Shown: positions 1 through 9,856 of the stretch, one piece after another | How positions within the stretch are numbered: the first letter of the stretch is position 1 | How the letters are laid out: each line of letters opens with the position of its first letter | Source of the DNA: Micromonospora sp. CCTCC AA 2012012 | Lineage (GTDB): Bacteria; Actinomycetota; Actinomycetes; Mycobacteriales; Micromonosporaceae | Direction: 5' to 3' | Length of the DNA stretch: 64,000 nt | Assembly (NCBI RefSeq): GCF_040499845.1 | Contig: NZ_CP159342.1 | Location: forward strand, 5,890,001 to 5,954,000 | Made by a program: the position numbers and the translations under genes | Notes under the pieces: generated by a model | Told to the model about the DNA's origin: nothing | What the model saw: the letters and a program-made list of their open reading frames with translations, nothing else | The model's database searches: none

Positions 1-1559
1 CGCTTGCAGACCAGCCGGGTGAGCGCCAGCCCGATACCCCGTTCGCCGCCCTGCGCGGCCTTGGTGGTGAAGCCGTGGGTGAAGACCTCCTGGGCCAGTT
101 CGGGGGTGACCCCGGGCCCCGAGTCGCGCACCACGATCTCCACCGACGAGGCGTCCCGACGCAGCTCGACCTCCACCCAGGCCGGCCGGTCGGGCGTGCC
201 GTCCGGCGCGGCCTCCCGTCCGGCGACCGCCTCGACCGCGTTGTCGACCAGGTTGCCGAGCACCGTCGCGACGTCCGCGGCGACCTGCGGCGGCAGCCGG
301 TCCAGGCCGGTCCGCTCGGAGACCCGCAGCTCCACCCGGCGTTCCGCGGCCACCGCCGACTTCGCCATCAGCAGCGCCGCCACCGCCGTGTCGTGCACCC
401 GGCTGGTGACCGTCAGGTCGAGCGAGGCCCGGTGCCGACTCAGCGCGTCGACGTAGCGGACCACCTCGTCGTGCTCGCCGATCTGGATCAGGCCGGAGAT
501 GGTGTGCAGCTGGTTGGCGAACTCGTGGGTCTGCGCCCGCAACAGCTCGGTGGTGCTGCGGAACGAGCCGATCTCCTGCTCCAGCCGGGCCAGCTCCGTC
601 CGGTCCCGCAGGGTGGTCACCGAACCGAGCGGACGGCCGTCCTTGCGGACCGTCATCCGGTTCATCACCAGCACCCGACCGCCTCGGACGACGACCTGGT
701 CCCGGGTCTCCGGGCCGCTGCCGGCGCCGGCCAGCACGTCCCGCAGCCGGCCGGAGATCCGCAGCTCGGCGAGGCTGCGGCCGAGGCAGTGCTCGGGCAG
801 GTCCAGCAGCCGCCGGCCGACCGCGTTGACCAGGGTGACCCGATGCTGCGGGTCGAGCGCGATCACCCCCTCGGCGATGCCGTGCAGCAGCGCCTCGCGG
901 TGCTCGGCCAGCCCGGCGATCTCCCGCGGTTCCAGGCCCAGGGTCTGCCGCTTGATCCGCCGGGCCAGCAGCCAGGACCCGACCACCCCGAGCCCGCTGG
1001 CGATCCCGAGATAGGTGAAGAGGTACGACGAGGCCCCCACCAGGCGTTCCGACCAGGTCGGCGACGCCTCGCCGACCACCACCACGCCGAGGTAGCGGCC
1101 CAGGTTCGTCTTCTTGTCGCCGAGCACCGGCACCTGCGCCACCAGCTCCCGCGAGCCGTCGACCTCCAGCGCCCCGAACCAGCTCCGGCCCTGCGCCACC
1201 CCCGGGTCGCCGAGCACCACCGGGCTGCCCACCAGCGTTGGGTTCGTCGAGCTGACCACCCGGCCCCGGGCGTCCGCCACGGTCACCGAGGTGACCCCGG
1301 AGCGGGTGAGTGTGCTCTGCACCAGCGGGGCGATCGCCTCGGCGGGCGCCGGCTGAACGAGCTGGTCGCGCAGCAGCAGGCTGCCGGCGAGTTCCTCGCC
1401 GAGGGCGGCGACCCGGCGTCCCTCGACCCGGTTGAAGGTGGCCGCCGACTGGGCCAGCGACACGGCGGCGACGGCCGCCAGCACCACCACGATGATCGCG
1501 AGCTGGAGGACCAGCAACTGCCCGGCCAGGGTACGGCGGCGGGACGTGATCGCGACCAC
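1..1559 (-). CDS. CitA/DcuS-type sensor histidine kinase (3' end beyond window)
   Basis: Membrane sensor kinase of the CitA/DcuS group, which senses extracellular di- or tricarboxylates and phosphorylates a response regulator. About 519 residues are visible. A GTG start at 1559 is followed by a membrane helix (about residues 12-36), an extracellular sensor domain, a second helix, the family-typical EIAGLAEHREALLHGI segment, a PAS domain, and the H-box THEFANQLHT (His about residue 345). The ATPase domain shows NLVDNAVEA, DSGPGV, GFTTK and GIGLAL, and the frame runs off the window edge just after the last of these. The gene is divergent from the tct operon with 96 bp between starts, so it probably controls that importer together with a regulator gene lying to the left. 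The ligand cannot be read from the sequence. Confidence 0.9.
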   Translation of the reverse strand, partial: MVAITSRRRTLAGQLLVLQLAIIVVVLAAVAAVSLAQSAATFNRVEGRRVAALGEELAGSLLLRDQLVQPAPAEAIAPLVQSTLTRSGVTSVTVADARGRVVSSTNPTLVGSPVVLGDPGVAQGRSWFGALEVDGSRELVAQVPVLGDKKTNLGRYLGVVVVGEASPTWSERLVGASSYLFTYLGIASGLGVVGSWLLARRIKRQTLGLEPREIAGLAEHREALLHGIAEGVIALDPQHRVTLVNAVGRRLLDLPEHCLGRSLAELRISGRLRDVLAGAGSGPETRDQVVVRGGRVLVMNRMTVRKDGRPLGSVTTLRDRTELARLEQEIGSFRSTTELLRAQTHEFANQLHTISGLIQIGEHDEVVRYVDALSRHRASLDLTVTSRVHDTAVAALLMAKSAVAAERRVELRVSERTGLDRLPPQVAADVATVLGNLVDNAVEAVAGREAAPDGTPDRPAWVEVELRRDASSVEIVVRDSGPGVTPELAQEVFTHGFTTKAAQGGERGIGLALTRLVCK

Positions 1560-1655
1560 AAAGACCTCAATTTCCGCTGGTGACAGAAGGCAGACGCGGG
1601 GTCCGCGCCGGGGTCATCATCTTGCCGCCGGACTCATTCGAAACGGAAGAGAAAC

Positions 1656-2669
1656 ATGATGGCAACTCGAAGGAACCTGCTGGTCATGGGCGTCGCCGCC
1701 GCCACGGCGATGGCGCTGGGCGCCTGCGGTGCCACCGCCGGGAAGAACGAGAGCGGCTCCTCCGGCGGTGACGGAAAACCGGTCACCGGGCTGCGGCTGA
1801 TGGTGCCGAACACCCCCGGCGGCGGCTACGACACCACCGCGCGTACCGCCGCGAAGGTGATGGAGGACGCCAAGATCGCCACCGGTGTGCAGGTCTTCAA
1901 CCTGCCCGGCGCGGGCGGCACGGTCGGCCTCCAGCGGACCGTGAACGAGAAGGGCAACGGCAAGCTCGCCATGCAGATGGGGCTGGGCGTGGTCGGTGCG
2001 TCGTACACCTCGAAGTCGTCCGCGACGCTGACCCAGACCACCCCGCTGGCCAAGCTGATCGAGGAGGCCGGCGCCATCGTGGTGCCGAAGAACTCGCCGT
2101 ACCGGACGATCAACGATCTGGTCACCGCCTGGAAGGCCAACCCGAAGGGCATCGCGGTCGGCGGCGGCTCCTCGCCCGGCGGCCCCGACCACCTGCTGCC
2201 CATGCAGCTCGCGAAGACCGTCGGCATCGACCCCCGCCAGGTCAACTACGTCTCGTACGACGGTGGCGGCGAGCTGCTGCCGGCCGTGCTCGGCGGCAAG
2301 GTGGCCTTCGGCGCCAGCGGGTTCGGCGAGTTCCTCGACCAGGTCGAGGCCGGCCAGGTCCGGGTCCTCGCGGTGACCAGCGAGGCCCCCATCGAGGCGC
2401 TCAAGGAGGTGCCGACGCTCAAGTCCGCCGGCATCGACCTGGTCTTCACCAACTGGCGCGGCATCGTCGCGCCGCCCGGCATCAGCGACGCCGACAAGCA
2501 GGTCTGGATCGACGCGCTGACGAAGATGCACGAGTCGGCCGAGTGGAAGGCCGAGCTGACCAAGCGCGGCTGGACCGACGCCTTCGTCACCGGCGACGCG
2601 TTCGCCACCTTCCTCACCGAGCAGGACAAGTCGGTGGCCGACCTGCTCAAGCAGCTCGGGCTGGCATGA
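1656..2669 (+). CDS. tctC: Tripartite tricarboxylate transporter, substrate-binding lipoprotein TctC
   Basis: Extracellular solute-binding protein of the TctC/Bug family (337 aa), which captures a carboxylate and hands it to TctAB. The N-terminus has an RR pair, a hydrophobic stretch and a lipobox ALGAC (Cys about residue 24), so it is a membrane-anchored lipoprotein. The family pattern VPNTPGGGYDTTAR follows near residue 50, and the length is normal for the family. Two ATG codons are adjacent (1656 and 1659); GGAAGAG lies about 8 nt upstream. It is the first gene of a four-gene operon, and its stop overlaps the tctB start (ATGA). The divergent CitA-like kinase suggests induction by the substrate. 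Citrate or another tri/dicarboxylate is the inferred substrate. Confidence 0.92.
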   Translation: MMATRRNLLVMGVAAATAMALGACGATAGKNESGSSGGDGKPVTGLRLMVPNTPGGGYDTTARTAAKVMEDAKIATGVQVFNLPGAGGTVGLQRTVNEKGNGKLAMQMGLGVVGASYTSKSSATLTQTTPLAKLIEEAGAIVVPKNSPYRTINDLVTAWKANPKGIAVGGGSSPGGPDHLLPMQLAKTVGIDPRQVNYVSYDGGGELLPAVLGGKVAFGASGFGEFLDQVEAGQVRVLAVTSEAPIEALKEVPTLKSAGIDLVFTNWRGIVAPPGISDADKQVWIDALTKMHESAEWKAELTKRGWTDAFVTGDAFATFLTEQDKSVADLLKQLGLA

Positions 2670-3442
2670 CCGGCCGGACCACCCGACCGGACCGGGGCGA
2701 CGACCCGCCGCCCCGCCCGGCGGGACCCACCCCACCGGGGACACCGACGGCAGCGGCCGACCCGCTGACCGCCACGGCGGCGGTCGACCCCGTGCGCTCC
2801 ACGGCAGGGGCCGGGCCGGTGGTGTCACCGGCAGCGGCCGGTACGGCCGGGCCACTGGTACCGGCGCAGCCGGGCGCCGGGCGTACGCCGGGCGAGCCGG
2901 CGGCGGAGACGGCCGGGACCGGGCCGGCGGCCCCGCTCGACGCGGACGCCGCGCCGAGCCGGCCGGACCGGGCGCAGTACGGGGTGTGCGCCTTCCTCGC
3001 CCTGGTCGGCGGCCTGGTCCTGGCCGACGCGGCGCGGACCGGGCACGCGATCAGCAGTGCCGACCCGATCGGCCCGAAGCCGGTGCCGATCCTGCTCGGC
3101 GTGCTGCTGCTGATCGTCGCCGCCGTCTACGCGGTGGACGTGGCCCGCGGCGGCACCGGTGAGCCGGAGGCCGGCGAGGACGTCGACCTGAGCAGCCCGA
3201 TCGACTGGCGGACCGTGCTGCTGCTGATCGGCGCGTTCCTGGTCAACGCCGTGCTGATCGAACGGCTCGGCTGGGTGATCAGCGGAACGTTGCTCTTCTG
3301 GGGTTCGGCCTTCGCCCTCGGCAACCGGCACCACGTGCGCAACCTGCTGATCGCCGTCGCGCTCTCCCTGATCACCTTCTACACCTTCGCCATCGGGCTC
3401 GGCGTCAACCTGCCCGCCGGCGTGCTGCAAGGGATCCTCTGA
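2666..3442 (+). CDS. tctB: Tripartite tricarboxylate transporter small membrane subunit TctB, with long disordered N-terminal tail
   Basis: Small integral-membrane subunit (four helices) that pairs with TctA. The start is ATG 2666, overlapping the tctC stop as ATGA; an open frame continues further upstream inside tctC but is not needed. The 258-aa product is longer than typical TctB (about 150-180 aa) because residues 1 to about 105 are a Pro/Ala/Gly/Thr-rich tail without predicted structure. Helices are seen at about 112-130 ([16 protein letters not shown]), 145-162, 190-210 and 222-250. The stop overlaps tctA as TGATG. The tail may simply reflect actinobacterial low-complexity growth; a start nearer the first helix is possible, but no good ribosome site was seen there. 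Confidence 0.85.
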   Translation: MTGRTTRPDRGDDPPPRPAGPTPPGTPTAAADPLTATAAVDPVRSTAGAGPVVSPAAAGTAGPLVPAQPGAGRTPGEPAAETAGTGPAAPLDADAAPSRPDRAQYGVCAFLALVGGLVLADAARTGHAISSADPIGPKPVPILLGVLLLIVAAVYAVDVARGGTGEPEAGEDVDLSSPIDWRTVLLLIGAFLVNAVLIERLGWVISGTLLFWGSAFALGNRHHVRNLLIAVALSLITFYTFAIGLGVNLPAGVLQGIL

Positions 3443-4947
3443 TGGACAACCTGGGCAATCTGCTCGACGGGTTCGCCAACGTGGTGACCCCGATGAACCT
3501 GCTGATCGCGCTGCTCGGCGTGACCATCGGCACCGCCGTCGGCGTGCTGCCCGGCATCGGCCCGGCGATGACCGTGGCGCTGCTGCTGCCGGTCACCTAC
3601 GGCATGGAACCCACCCAGGCGTTCATCATGTTCGCCGGCATCTTCTACGGCGGCATGTACGGCGGCTCCACCACCTCGATCCTGCTGAACACCCCCGGCG
3701 AGTCGTCGTCGGTGGTGACCGCGATCGAGGGCAACAAGATGGCGAAGGCCGGCCGCGCCGCGCAGGCCCTGGCCACCGCCGCGATCGGCTCGTTCGTCGC
3801 CGGCACCATCGCCACCCTGCTGCTGGTGGTGGTCACCCCGCCGGTGGTGTCGTTCGCGATCAGTCTCGGCGCGCCCGACTACTTCGCGCTGATGCTGCTC
3901 TCCTTCGTGGCGGTCACCGCGGTGCTCGGCGCGTCCCGGGTACGCGGCTTCGCCTCGCTCCTGCTCGGCCTGGTCATCGGCCTGGTCGGCATCGACACGG
4001 TCAGCGGCCAGCAGCGGCTCACCCTGGGCGTCCCGCAGCTCGCCGACGGCATCGACGTGGTCGTGGTGGCGGTCGGCATCTTCGCCGTCGGCGAGGCGCT
4101 CTGGATCGCCGCGCACCTGCGCCGCCGGGCCGCCGAGGTGATCCCCGTCGGCCGGCCGTGGATGGGTCGGGACGACTGGAAGCGGTCCTGGAAGCCGTGG
4201 CTGCGCGGCACCGCGTACGGGTTCCCGTTCGGGGCGCTGCCGGCGGGTGGGGCGGAGATCCCGACCTTCCTGTCGTACGCGACGGAGAAGAAGCTGACCA
4301 GGCACCCGGAGGAGTTCGGCTGGGGCGCGATCGAGGGCGTCGCCGGCCCGGAGGCCGCCAACAACGCCTCGGCCGCCGGCACGCTGGTGCCGATGCTCGC
4401 CATCGGCCTGCCCACCAACGCCACCGCCGCGGTGATGCTGGCCGCCTTCCAGCAGTACGGCATCCAGCCCGGCCCGCTGCTCTTCGAGCGGGAGTCCGGC
4501 CTGGTCTGGACGCTGATCGCCAGCCTCTTCGTGGGCAACCTGCTGCTGCTGGTGCTCAACCTGCCGCTCGCCCCCGCCTGGGCGCGCCTGCTGCGGGTCC
4601 CACGCCCCTACCTGTACGCCGGGATCCTCTTCTTCGCCTCGATGGGCGCGTACGCGGTCAACGCCTCCCCGTTCGACCTGTTCCTGCTGCTCACCCTCGG
4701 TCTGCTCGGCTTCGGGATGCGGCGCTTCGGGCTGCCGATCCTGCCGCTGATCGTCGGGGTGATCCTCGGGCCCCGGGCCGAACTCCAGGGCCGCCGCGCG
4801 TTGCAGCTCTCCGGCGGCGAGCTGCACGGCCTGGTCGGCGGTTGGGTGTCCTGGCTGATCTATGCCGTGGTGGCGGTGGTGCTGTGCTGGCCGCTGCTCG
4901 GCCGGTTCGTGGTGCGTCCGGTGTGGGAGAGGATGGTGACCGGATGA
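3442..4947 (+). CDS. tctA: Tripartite tricarboxylate transporter large permease TctA
   Basis: Large permease subunit (501 aa, about 12 helices) that carries the carboxylate across the membrane, driven by an ion gradient. The family motif [17 protein letters not shown] lies near residues 33-49, and the second, related motif of this duplicated family ([21 protein letters not shown]) near residue 305. The length matches TctA. Its ATG overlaps the tctB stop, and its own stop overlaps the start of the universal stress protein gene (ATGA), so all four genes appear translationally coupled. It works with TctB in the membrane and with the TctC lipoprotein. Confidence 0.95.
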   Translation: MDNLGNLLDGFANVVTPMNLLIALLGVTIGTAVGVLPGIGPAMTVALLLPVTYGMEPTQAFIMFAGIFYGGMYGGSTTSILLNTPGESSSVVTAIEGNKMAKAGRAAQALATAAIGSFVAGTIATLLLVVVTPPVVSFAISLGAPDYFALMLLSFVAVTAVLGASRVRGFASLLLGLVIGLVGIDTVSGQQRLTLGVPQLADGIDVVVVAVGIFAVGEALWIAAHLRRRAAEVIPVGRPWMGRDDWKRSWKPWLRGTAYGFPFGALPAGGAEIPTFLSYATEKKLTRHPEEFGWGAIEGVAGPEAANNASAAGTLVPMLAIGLPTNATAAVMLAAFQQYGIQPGPLLFERESGLVWTLIASLFVGNLLLLVLNLPLAPAWARLLRVPRPYLYAGILFFASMGAYAVNASPFDLFLLLTLGLLGFGMRRFGLPILPLIVGVILGPRAELQGRRALQLSGGELHGLVGGWVSWLIYAVVAVVLCWPLLGRFVVRPVWERMVTG

Positions 4948-5336
4948 CGGTGCTGGTGGGATACGTGCCCTCGCCGCTGGGCGAGGCGGCGCTGCGGGCC
5001 GCCGTCGAGCAGGCGCGGTTCCGGGACGAGCCGGTCCTGGTGGTGAACACGTCACGCGGCGACGCGTACGTGGACCCGCGGTTCGCCCAGGAGCCGGAGC
5101 TGGACCGGGTGGGTCGGGAGCTGACCGCCGCCGGGGTTCCGCACGCGGTGCGGCAACTGGTCCGGGGGCGGGACGCGGCCGAGGAGATCCTCGAGATCGC
5201 CGAGGCGGAGGACGTGTCGCTGGTGGTGATCGGGATCCGGCACCGGACCCCGGTCGGCAAGCTGATCATGGGTTCGACGGCGCAGGAGATCCTGCTCCGC
5301 GTCCCCTGCCCGGTTCTCGCGGTCAAGTCCGACTGA
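4944..5336 (+). CDS. Universal stress protein (UspA family)
   Basis: Single-domain universal stress protein of 130 aa. The ATG at 4944 overlaps the tctA stop. The fold signature is complete: an N-terminal strand MTVLVGYV, and near the C-terminus the ATP-binding pattern G-x-R-x(5)-GKLIMGSTA followed by the last strand CPVLAVKSD. Members with this glycine pattern generally bind ATP. Its position as the last gene of the carboxylate importer operon suggests it helps tune the transporter or signals its energy state; that is inference. A strong palindrome directly follows the stop. Confidence 0.88.
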   Translation: MTVLVGYVPSPLGEAALRAAVEQARFRDEPVLVVNTSRGDAYVDPRFAQEPELDRVGRELTAAGVPHAVRQLVRGRDAAEEILEIAEAEDVSLVVIGIRHRTPVGKLIMGSTAQEILLRVPCPVLAVKSD

Positions 5337-5341
5337 CGGTG

Positions 5342-5367
5342 GGCAGGGGCCCCGCGGGGCCCCTGCC
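5342..5367. terminator. Bidirectional terminator-like palindrome
   Basis: A perfect 26-bp palindrome with 12-bp arms (GGCAGGGGCCCC and its complement) around a central GC. It sits between the stop of the universal stress protein (5336) and the last bases of the convergent minus-strand gene, whose stop codon it overlaps at 5367. There is no U-tract, as is common in actinomycetes. It can serve both converging transcripts. Confidence 0.65.
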
Positions 5368-6203
5368 TACTCGCTGGCCGGGTGCGGGGCGACCTGGCCC
5401 TGGCGGAGCCGGGCGGCGCAGAGTTCGGCCAGCTTCGCGTACGCGGGAGCGCCGATCAGCGCGGTCAGCTCCGGGCCGTACGAGACGTACATCGGCTCGG
5501 CGCCGACGTGCGCGTCGGTGGAGGAGGTGCACCACCAGTCCAGGTCGTGCCCGCCCGCACCCCAGCCCCGCCGGTCGAACTCGGTGAGCGTGGAGATCAG
5601 CACCTTGGTGTTGTCGGGTCGCTTGTGCCAGTCCTGGTCCCGGCGGATCGGCAGCTGCCAGCACACGTCCGGCTTGTATTCCAGGGGATGCACCCCGTCG
5701 CGCAGCGCCTGGGCGTGCAGCGCGCAGCCACCCCCGGCCGGGAAGTCGGCGTCGTTGAGGAAGACGCAGGGCGCGTCCACGGCTCGGGTGGCCGTCCGCC
5801 GGGCCGGGCTCTTGCCGTCGATCGTGTCGTTCTCGGTCCAGTTCTTGAAGCCCTTGCGGAAGTGCTGCCAGGTCTCCGGCGTGAGCCGCTTGACCGCCGC
5901 CTTCACCCGCTTCTCGTCGTCGGCGTCGGTGAAGAAGGCGCCGTGCGAGCAGCAGCCGTCCTGGGCCCGACCGGCGACGATGCCGTGGCAGCCCTTGCCG
6001 AAAACGCACGTCCAGCGGGACAGCAGCCAGGTCAGGTCGGCCCGGACCAGATGCTTTCCGTCCGCCGGGTCGGTGAACTCGATCCACTCGCGGGGGAAGT
6101 CCAGCCCCACCTCGCGGCTACGCGGGTCGTCGGGGTCGTCCACCAGCACCTGCAGCTCGATCCGGCCTGTCACCCGGCCCAGCGTACGCGGGGTCACCCG
6201 CAC
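5367..6203 (-). CDS. Conserved actinobacterial Cys-rich protein (Rv0495c-like)
   Basis: A 278-aa cytoplasmic protein with GTG start at 6203; a second GTG about 11 codons in is possible. I recognise it mainly by place: divergent from a Ppx/GppA gene, as Rv0495c is next to Rv0496 in Mycobacterium tuberculosis (from memory). It contains clustered Cys and His: [10 protein letters not shown] and GCCSHGAFF near residues 65-95, then a Cys in DAPCVFLND, one in GGGCALHA, one in DVCWQLP and one in WWCTSS. This arrangement would suit a metal or iron-sulfur site, but no family function is known to me. There is no signal peptide or membrane segment. Confidence 0.75.
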   Translation of the reverse strand: MRVTPRTLGRVTGRIELQVLVDDPDDPRSREVGLDFPREWIEFTDPADGKHLVRADLTWLLSRWTCVFGKGCHGIVAGRAQDGCCSHGAFFTDADDEKRVKAAVKRLTPETWQHFRKGFKNWTENDTIDGKSPARRTATRAVDAPCVFLNDADFPAGGGCALHAQALRDGVHPLEYKPDVCWQLPIRRDQDWHKRPDNTKVLISTLTEFDRRGWGAGGHDLDWWCTSSTDAHVGAEPMYVSYGPELTALIGAPAYAKLAELCAARLRQGQVAPHPASE

Positions 6204-6247
6204 CGGCTGGCGAGCCGTGGAAACGTGTTGGCCCTAGGGTCATCAGC

Positions 6248-7192
6248 ATGCGACTGGGTGTCCTCGACGTCGGTTCCAACACGGTGCACCTGCTGGTGGT
6301 CGACGCCCACCACGGTGCCCATCCCTGGCCGGCGCACTCCGAGAAGGTGGTGCTCCGGCTCGCCGAGCAGATCGGCCCGGACGGCGCGCTGACCGAGGCG
6401 GGCGCGGACGGGCTGATCAAGGCGGTCAGCATGGCCCGGGCGGCGGCGGACGGGCTGGACGCCGACGACCTGCTCGCCTTCGCCACCTCCGCCGTCCGGG
6501 ACGCCACCAACGCCGCCGAGGTGCTGGCCCGGGTCCGCGACGAGACCGGCGTACGCCTGGCGGTGCTCTCCGGCGCGGACGAGGCACGGATGACCTTCCT
6601 CGCGGTCCGGCGCTGGTTCGGCTGGTCGGCCGGGCGGCTGCTGGCGATGGACATCGGCGGCGGCTCGCTGGAACTCGCGGCCGGCATCGACGAGGACCCG
6701 GCGGTGGCGGTCTCGCTGCCGCTCGGCGCGGGGCGGCTGAGCCGCGAGCGGCTGCGGGTCGACCCGGCCGGCACCCTGCCGCCGGCCGCCGAGGCCGTCG
6801 AGGAACTCCGGGAGTACGTCGACGGAATGCTCGACCCGGTGCTGGAGAAGCTGACCGAGGTGGGCTGGGAACGACCCGTCGCCACCTCGAAGACCTTCCG
6901 GATGCTGGCCCGGCTGGCCGGCGCGGCCCCGTCGAACGCCGGCCTCTGGGCCCGGCGCAGCCTCACCCGCACCGGCCTGCGGCAGGTGCTCGGCTTCATC
7001 CGGCACATCCCCCCGGCGCAGCTGGCCGAACTGGAGGGGGTCAGCACCGGCCGGGCCCACCAGCTGCTGGCCGGGGCGGTGGTGGCCGAGGCGGTGCTGC
7101 GCCGGCTGGACGTGGAGACCCTGGAGATCTGCCCGTGGGCGTTGCGGGAGGGAGTCATCCTCCGCCGGCTCGATCAACTCGCGCCGATGTGA
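6248..7192 (+). CDS. Ppx/GppA-family phosphatase (exopolyphosphatase-type)
   Basis: Member of the actin-like ATPase superfamily (314 aa) that hydrolyses inorganic polyphosphate or pppGpp. The N-terminal phosphate loop is [13 protein letters not shown] (residues 5-17), [11 protein letters not shown] lies near 79-89, and the second loop [10 protein letters not shown] is near 135-144. At about 310 residues it is the short actinobacterial form, lacking the C-terminal HD extension of E. coli Ppx. In mycobacteria the equivalent gene (Rv0496) acts on short polyphosphate. The ATG at 6248 is 45 bp from the divergent Cys-rich gene. Which substrate this copy prefers cannot be told from sequence. Confidence 0.9.
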   Translation: MRLGVLDVGSNTVHLLVVDAHHGAHPWPAHSEKVVLRLAEQIGPDGALTEAGADGLIKAVSMARAAADGLDADDLLAFATSAVRDATNAAEVLARVRDETGVRLAVLSGADEARMTFLAVRRWFGWSAGRLLAMDIGGGSLELAAGIDEDPAVAVSLPLGAGRLSRERLRVDPAGTLPPAAEAVEELREYVDGMLDPVLEKLTEVGWERPVATSKTFRMLARLAGAAPSNAGLWARRSLTRTGLRQVLGFIRHIPPAQLAELEGVSTGRAHQLLAGAVVAEAVLRRLDVETLEICPWALREGVILRRLDQLAPM

Positions 7193-7268
7193 TCCCGGTC
7201 GTTCGGTCTGGGCGCTTTGCGGGTGCTCGTCCGGATGCTCCGCGACGGGGGCGGCTACCCTGAGGGGT

Positions 7269-8075
7269 GTGACTTCCCGCGTCCCGGTGCTCCTCTCCAG
7301 TTCCTCGGTCTTCCCTGAGCGGACCGCGGCGGCGTTCCAGCTCGCCGCGGCGCTCGGCTACGACGGCGTCGAGGTGATGGTCTGGACCGACGTCGTCAGC
7401 CAGGACCCGGGCGCGCTGCGCGGGCTCTCCGAGCACTACGGCGTGCCGGTGCTCTCCGTCCACGCGCCCTGCCTGCTGGTCACCCAGCGGGTCTGGAGCC
7501 CCGACCCGTGGGAGCGGCTGCGCAAGGCCGCCGAGCTGGCCGAGACCCTGGAGGCGCCCACCGTCGTGGTGCACCCGCCGTTCACCTGGCAGCGCGACTA
7601 CGCGCGGAACTTCGCCGACGGCCTCGACAAGATCGCCGGCCAGTTCGGCGGGCTGCGCTTCGCGGTGGAGAACATGTACCCGGTCCGGATGGCCGGCCGG
7701 CAGTTCGTCCCGTACGTCCCCGGCTGGGACCCCACCGACACCGGGTACGCCTCCTACACCCTCGACCTGTCGCACTGCGCCGCCTCACACACCGACGCGC
7801 TGGCGATGGCCGACCGGATGGGCGCCGGCCTGGCGCACGTGCACCTCGGCGACGGCACCGGCGAGGGCCGCGACGAGCACCTGGTGCCCGGGCGCGGCAG
7901 TCAGCCCTGCGCCGAGCTGCTCCGGTCGCTCGCCGGGCGCGGCTTCACCGGCTCGGTCGCGGTGGAGGTCACCACCCGGGGCGCGAAGAGCCGGGCCGTC
8001 CGCGAGGCCGACCTGCGCGAGGCCCTGGAGTTCGCCCGCGCCAACCTGACCGCCCCCTCCCCGGTCGACGCCTGA
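7269..8075 (+). CDS. Sugar phosphate isomerase/epimerase-like TIM barrel protein
   Basis: A 268-aa xylose-isomerase-like TIM barrel (AP endonuclease 2 superfamily) with GTG start at 7269. Barrel strands carry the usual acidic and histidine metal ligands: [10 protein letters not shown] (Glu about residue 37), [22 protein letters not shown] (Glu), YTLDLSHCA (Asp/His), [21 protein letters not shown] and VAVEVTT (Glu). These residues fit binding of a divalent metal and a sugar-type substrate. It follows the Ppx gene in the same direction, matching the position of Rv0498 in mycobacteria (from memory). The substrate is unknown. Confidence 0.82.
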   Translation: MTSRVPVLLSSSSVFPERTAAAFQLAAALGYDGVEVMVWTDVVSQDPGALRGLSEHYGVPVLSVHAPCLLVTQRVWSPDPWERLRKAAELAETLEAPTVVVHPPFTWQRDYARNFADGLDKIAGQFGGLRFAVENMYPVRMAGRQFVPYVPGWDPTDTGYASYTLDLSHCAASHTDALAMADRMGAGLAHVHLGDGTGEGRDEHLVPGRGSQPCAELLRSLAGRGFTGSVAVEVTTRGAKSRAVREADLREALEFARANLTAPSPVDA

Positions 8076-8093
8076 CGCGCCCCGGGGGCCGGG

Positions 8094-8669
8094 TCAGCTG
8101 ACGGTGGTGAGGGCGTCGGCGGTCGCCGTGGCGGTGACCTGCTCGCCGACGGCGGCGCGCTTGCGCGCGCGGTGCGCGGCGACGTGCGAGCGGGTGGCGC
8201 AGCGTTCCGAGCAGAACCGCCGGCAGCAGTTCGACGACGTGTCCAGATAGACGTTGCCGCAGCGTTCGTCGGCGCAGACCCCGAACCGGGCGCTGCCGTA
8301 CTCGCAGAGCCAGACCGACAGGCCCCACGCCGCGCCGGCCAGGTATTCGGCGCTGACCGACGCGCCCCGGCTGGTCACGTGCATGTGCCAGTCGCTGGAG
8401 TCGTGGCCGGAGATGCGCGGCTGCACCGGGAACGCCTCCAGCAGCGCGTTCAGCTCGGCAACCGCCTGGTTGTCCCGCCCCGAGGTGCCGTACTCGAAGA
8501 CGTCGCGGAGCCGCTTCTGCGCCCGCCGGAAGATCGCCAGGTCCCGCTCCGCCACCTCGTCGCGCATCCACGCGTTCTCGTCGGGGAAGAGGGCCCGCAG
8601 GTCGTCGAGGTCGTCCAGGCGGGCGTTGACGAGGTCAACGCCGGTCCGGGCGTACGCGTCGAAGTTCAC
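8094..8669 (-). CDS. CGNR zinc-finger (ABATE domain) putative transcriptional regulator
   Basis: A 191-aa protein with an N-terminal ABATE-like helical domain and a C-terminal CGNR zinc finger. The finger begins CADERCGNVYLD, continues CCRRFCSERCATRSHVAAHRAR, and is the DNA-binding part of the family. It is read from GTG 8669, 19 nt downstream of the stop of the ATP-grasp gene on the same strand, so it can be the last gene of the lipoprotein/ATP-grasp unit; a TACCGT hexamer 7 nt before the GTG could also give a leaderless transcript. Its target is unknown; control of the adjacent genes is an inference from position. Confidence 0.85.
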   Translation of the reverse strand: MNFDAYARTGVDLVNARLDDLDDLRALFPDENAWMRDEVAERDLAIFRRAQKRLRDVFEYGTSGRDNQAVAELNALLEAFPVQPRISGHDSSDWHMHVTSRGASVSAEYLAGAAWGLSVWLCEYGSARFGVCADERCGNVYLDTSSNCCRRFCSERCATRSHVAAHRARKRAAVGEQVTATATADALTTVS

Positions 8670-8688
8670 GGGACCAACGGTAGACGAC

Positions 8689-9855
8689 TCACGGGGTGCG
8701 CGGCGTGTCGATGTAGTGCGGTAGGAACCGCGCGTAACCGTCCGTGATGAGGCTCTCGCTCTCGCGTACGCCGAGGCCGGCCGATTCGCCGTCGACGATC
8801 CAGCTGCCGAGCACGGTCCGGTTGCCGGCGAACTCCGGCAGCGCCCGGAACTCCTGATAGCAGAAGCCCTCGTCGCCGTAGATGCCCGGATTGGTGACCT
8901 CGGTGTCGGCGGTGACGATCCGGACCGAGCCGCCCTCCCGGCCGAGCAGCGGCTTCGCGACGTACTCCGGCATGCCCCGCGGCGAGTCCAGGTAGGCCGG
9001 GAGCAGGTAGTCGTGGCCGGGGAAGAGCTCCCAGAGCACGGCCAGCAGCGCCTTGTTCGACAGCAGCAGCTTCCAGGCCGGCTCGATCCAGGTGGTCGGG
9101 GTGCCCGGCTCCAGCGCCAGCGGCCCGTACGGCTCGGCCAGCATCCACTCCCAGGGATAGAGCTTGAAGCAGGTGGTGACCGGGCGGTCGGTCGCGTCGG
9201 TGAAGCGCCGGCCGTCCCAGCCGATCTGCTGGATCGGCAGCAGCGTGACGTCCAGCCCGGCCTGGCGGGCGGTCTCGGCCAGATAGCCGGCGGTGATCTG
9301 GTCCTCGCCGGACTCCTCCTCGTTCGACCAGGCCACGTGCACCCGCCGGTCGTGCAGGCCGGCGCCGATCTTCGCCCAGGCGCCGACCAGCCGCTCGTGC
9401 AGGCTGTTCCACTGGTCCGCCGCCGGCCGGGTCTCCTCCAGCCAGTACCACTGGACGATGCTCGCCTCGACCAGCGAGGTCGGGGTGTCCGCGTTGTACT
9501 CCAGCAGCTTCGGCGGCCAGGAGCCGTCGTACCAGAGGTCGAAGCGGCCGTAGAGGGTCGGTGGCACCTCCCGCAGCGAGCGCGCCACCGCCTCGGCGGC
9601 CCAGGCCGGAATACCGAACTCGGCGTACCGGTGGCGGGCCACCACGTGCTCGGCGGCGGCCACCGACATCCGGTGCAGCTCCTCGGTCGCCTCCTCCAGC
9701 CGCAGCACCTCGTCCAGCTCGAAGGCGTACGCGGCGGTCTCGTCCCAGTACGACATGATCTCGCCGTCGGGCAGCTCGGTGTCGACGTACACCAGGCCCT
9801 GGGAGCGGATGGTGGCGTCCCAGTCGGGGCGGGGGGTGCTCGCCTCGCGCCGCAC
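8689..9855 (-). CDS. Glutathionylspermidine synthase-family ATP-grasp ligase (YgiC/YjfC-like)
   Basis: A 388-aa ATP-grasp enzyme of the glutathionylspermidine-synthase C-terminal family, lacking the amidase domain of the E. coli Gsp protein, so closer to YgiC/YjfC. Recognisable blocks are LYGRFDLWYDG (near residue 95), LLEYNADTPTSLVEASI, WIEPAWKLLLSNKALL, EYVAKPLLGREGGSV (ATP-grasp Lys and Gly loop) and NPGIYGDEGFCYQEF. These enzymes join a carboxylate to an amine through an acyl phosphate; the substrates of YgiC-type members are not established. The GTG at 9855 lies one base after the stop of the upstream lipoprotein gene (TGAGGTG), so the two should be translationally coupled. The open frame continues further upstream to 10020 but overlaps the lipoprotein gene, so that longer start was rejected. 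Confidence 0.85.
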   Translation of the reverse strand: MRREASTPRPDWDATIRSQGLVYVDTELPDGEIMSYWDETAAYAFELDEVLRLEEATEELHRMSVAAAEHVVARHRYAEFGIPAWAAEAVARSLREVPPTLYGRFDLWYDGSWPPKLLEYNADTPTSLVEASIVQWYWLEETRPAADQWNSLHERLVGAWAKIGAGLHDRRVHVAWSNEEESGEDQITAGYLAETARQAGLDVTLLPIQQIGWDGRRFTDATDRPVTTCFKLYPWEWMLAEPYGPLALEPGTPTTWIEPAWKLLLSNKALLAVLWELFPGHDYLLPAYLDSPRGMPEYVAKPLLGREGGSVRIVTADTEVTNPGIYGDEGFCYQEFRALPEFAGNRTVLGSWIVDGESAGLGVRESESLITDGYARFLPHYIDTPRTP

Positions 9856-9856
9856 C

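Noticed and set aside
75..1583. Long plus-strand open frame opposite the sensor kinase
   Set aside because: The minus strand encodes a full set of kinase motifs; the plus frame is low-complexity Arg/Gly/Pro/His typical of antisense frames in GC-rich DNA.
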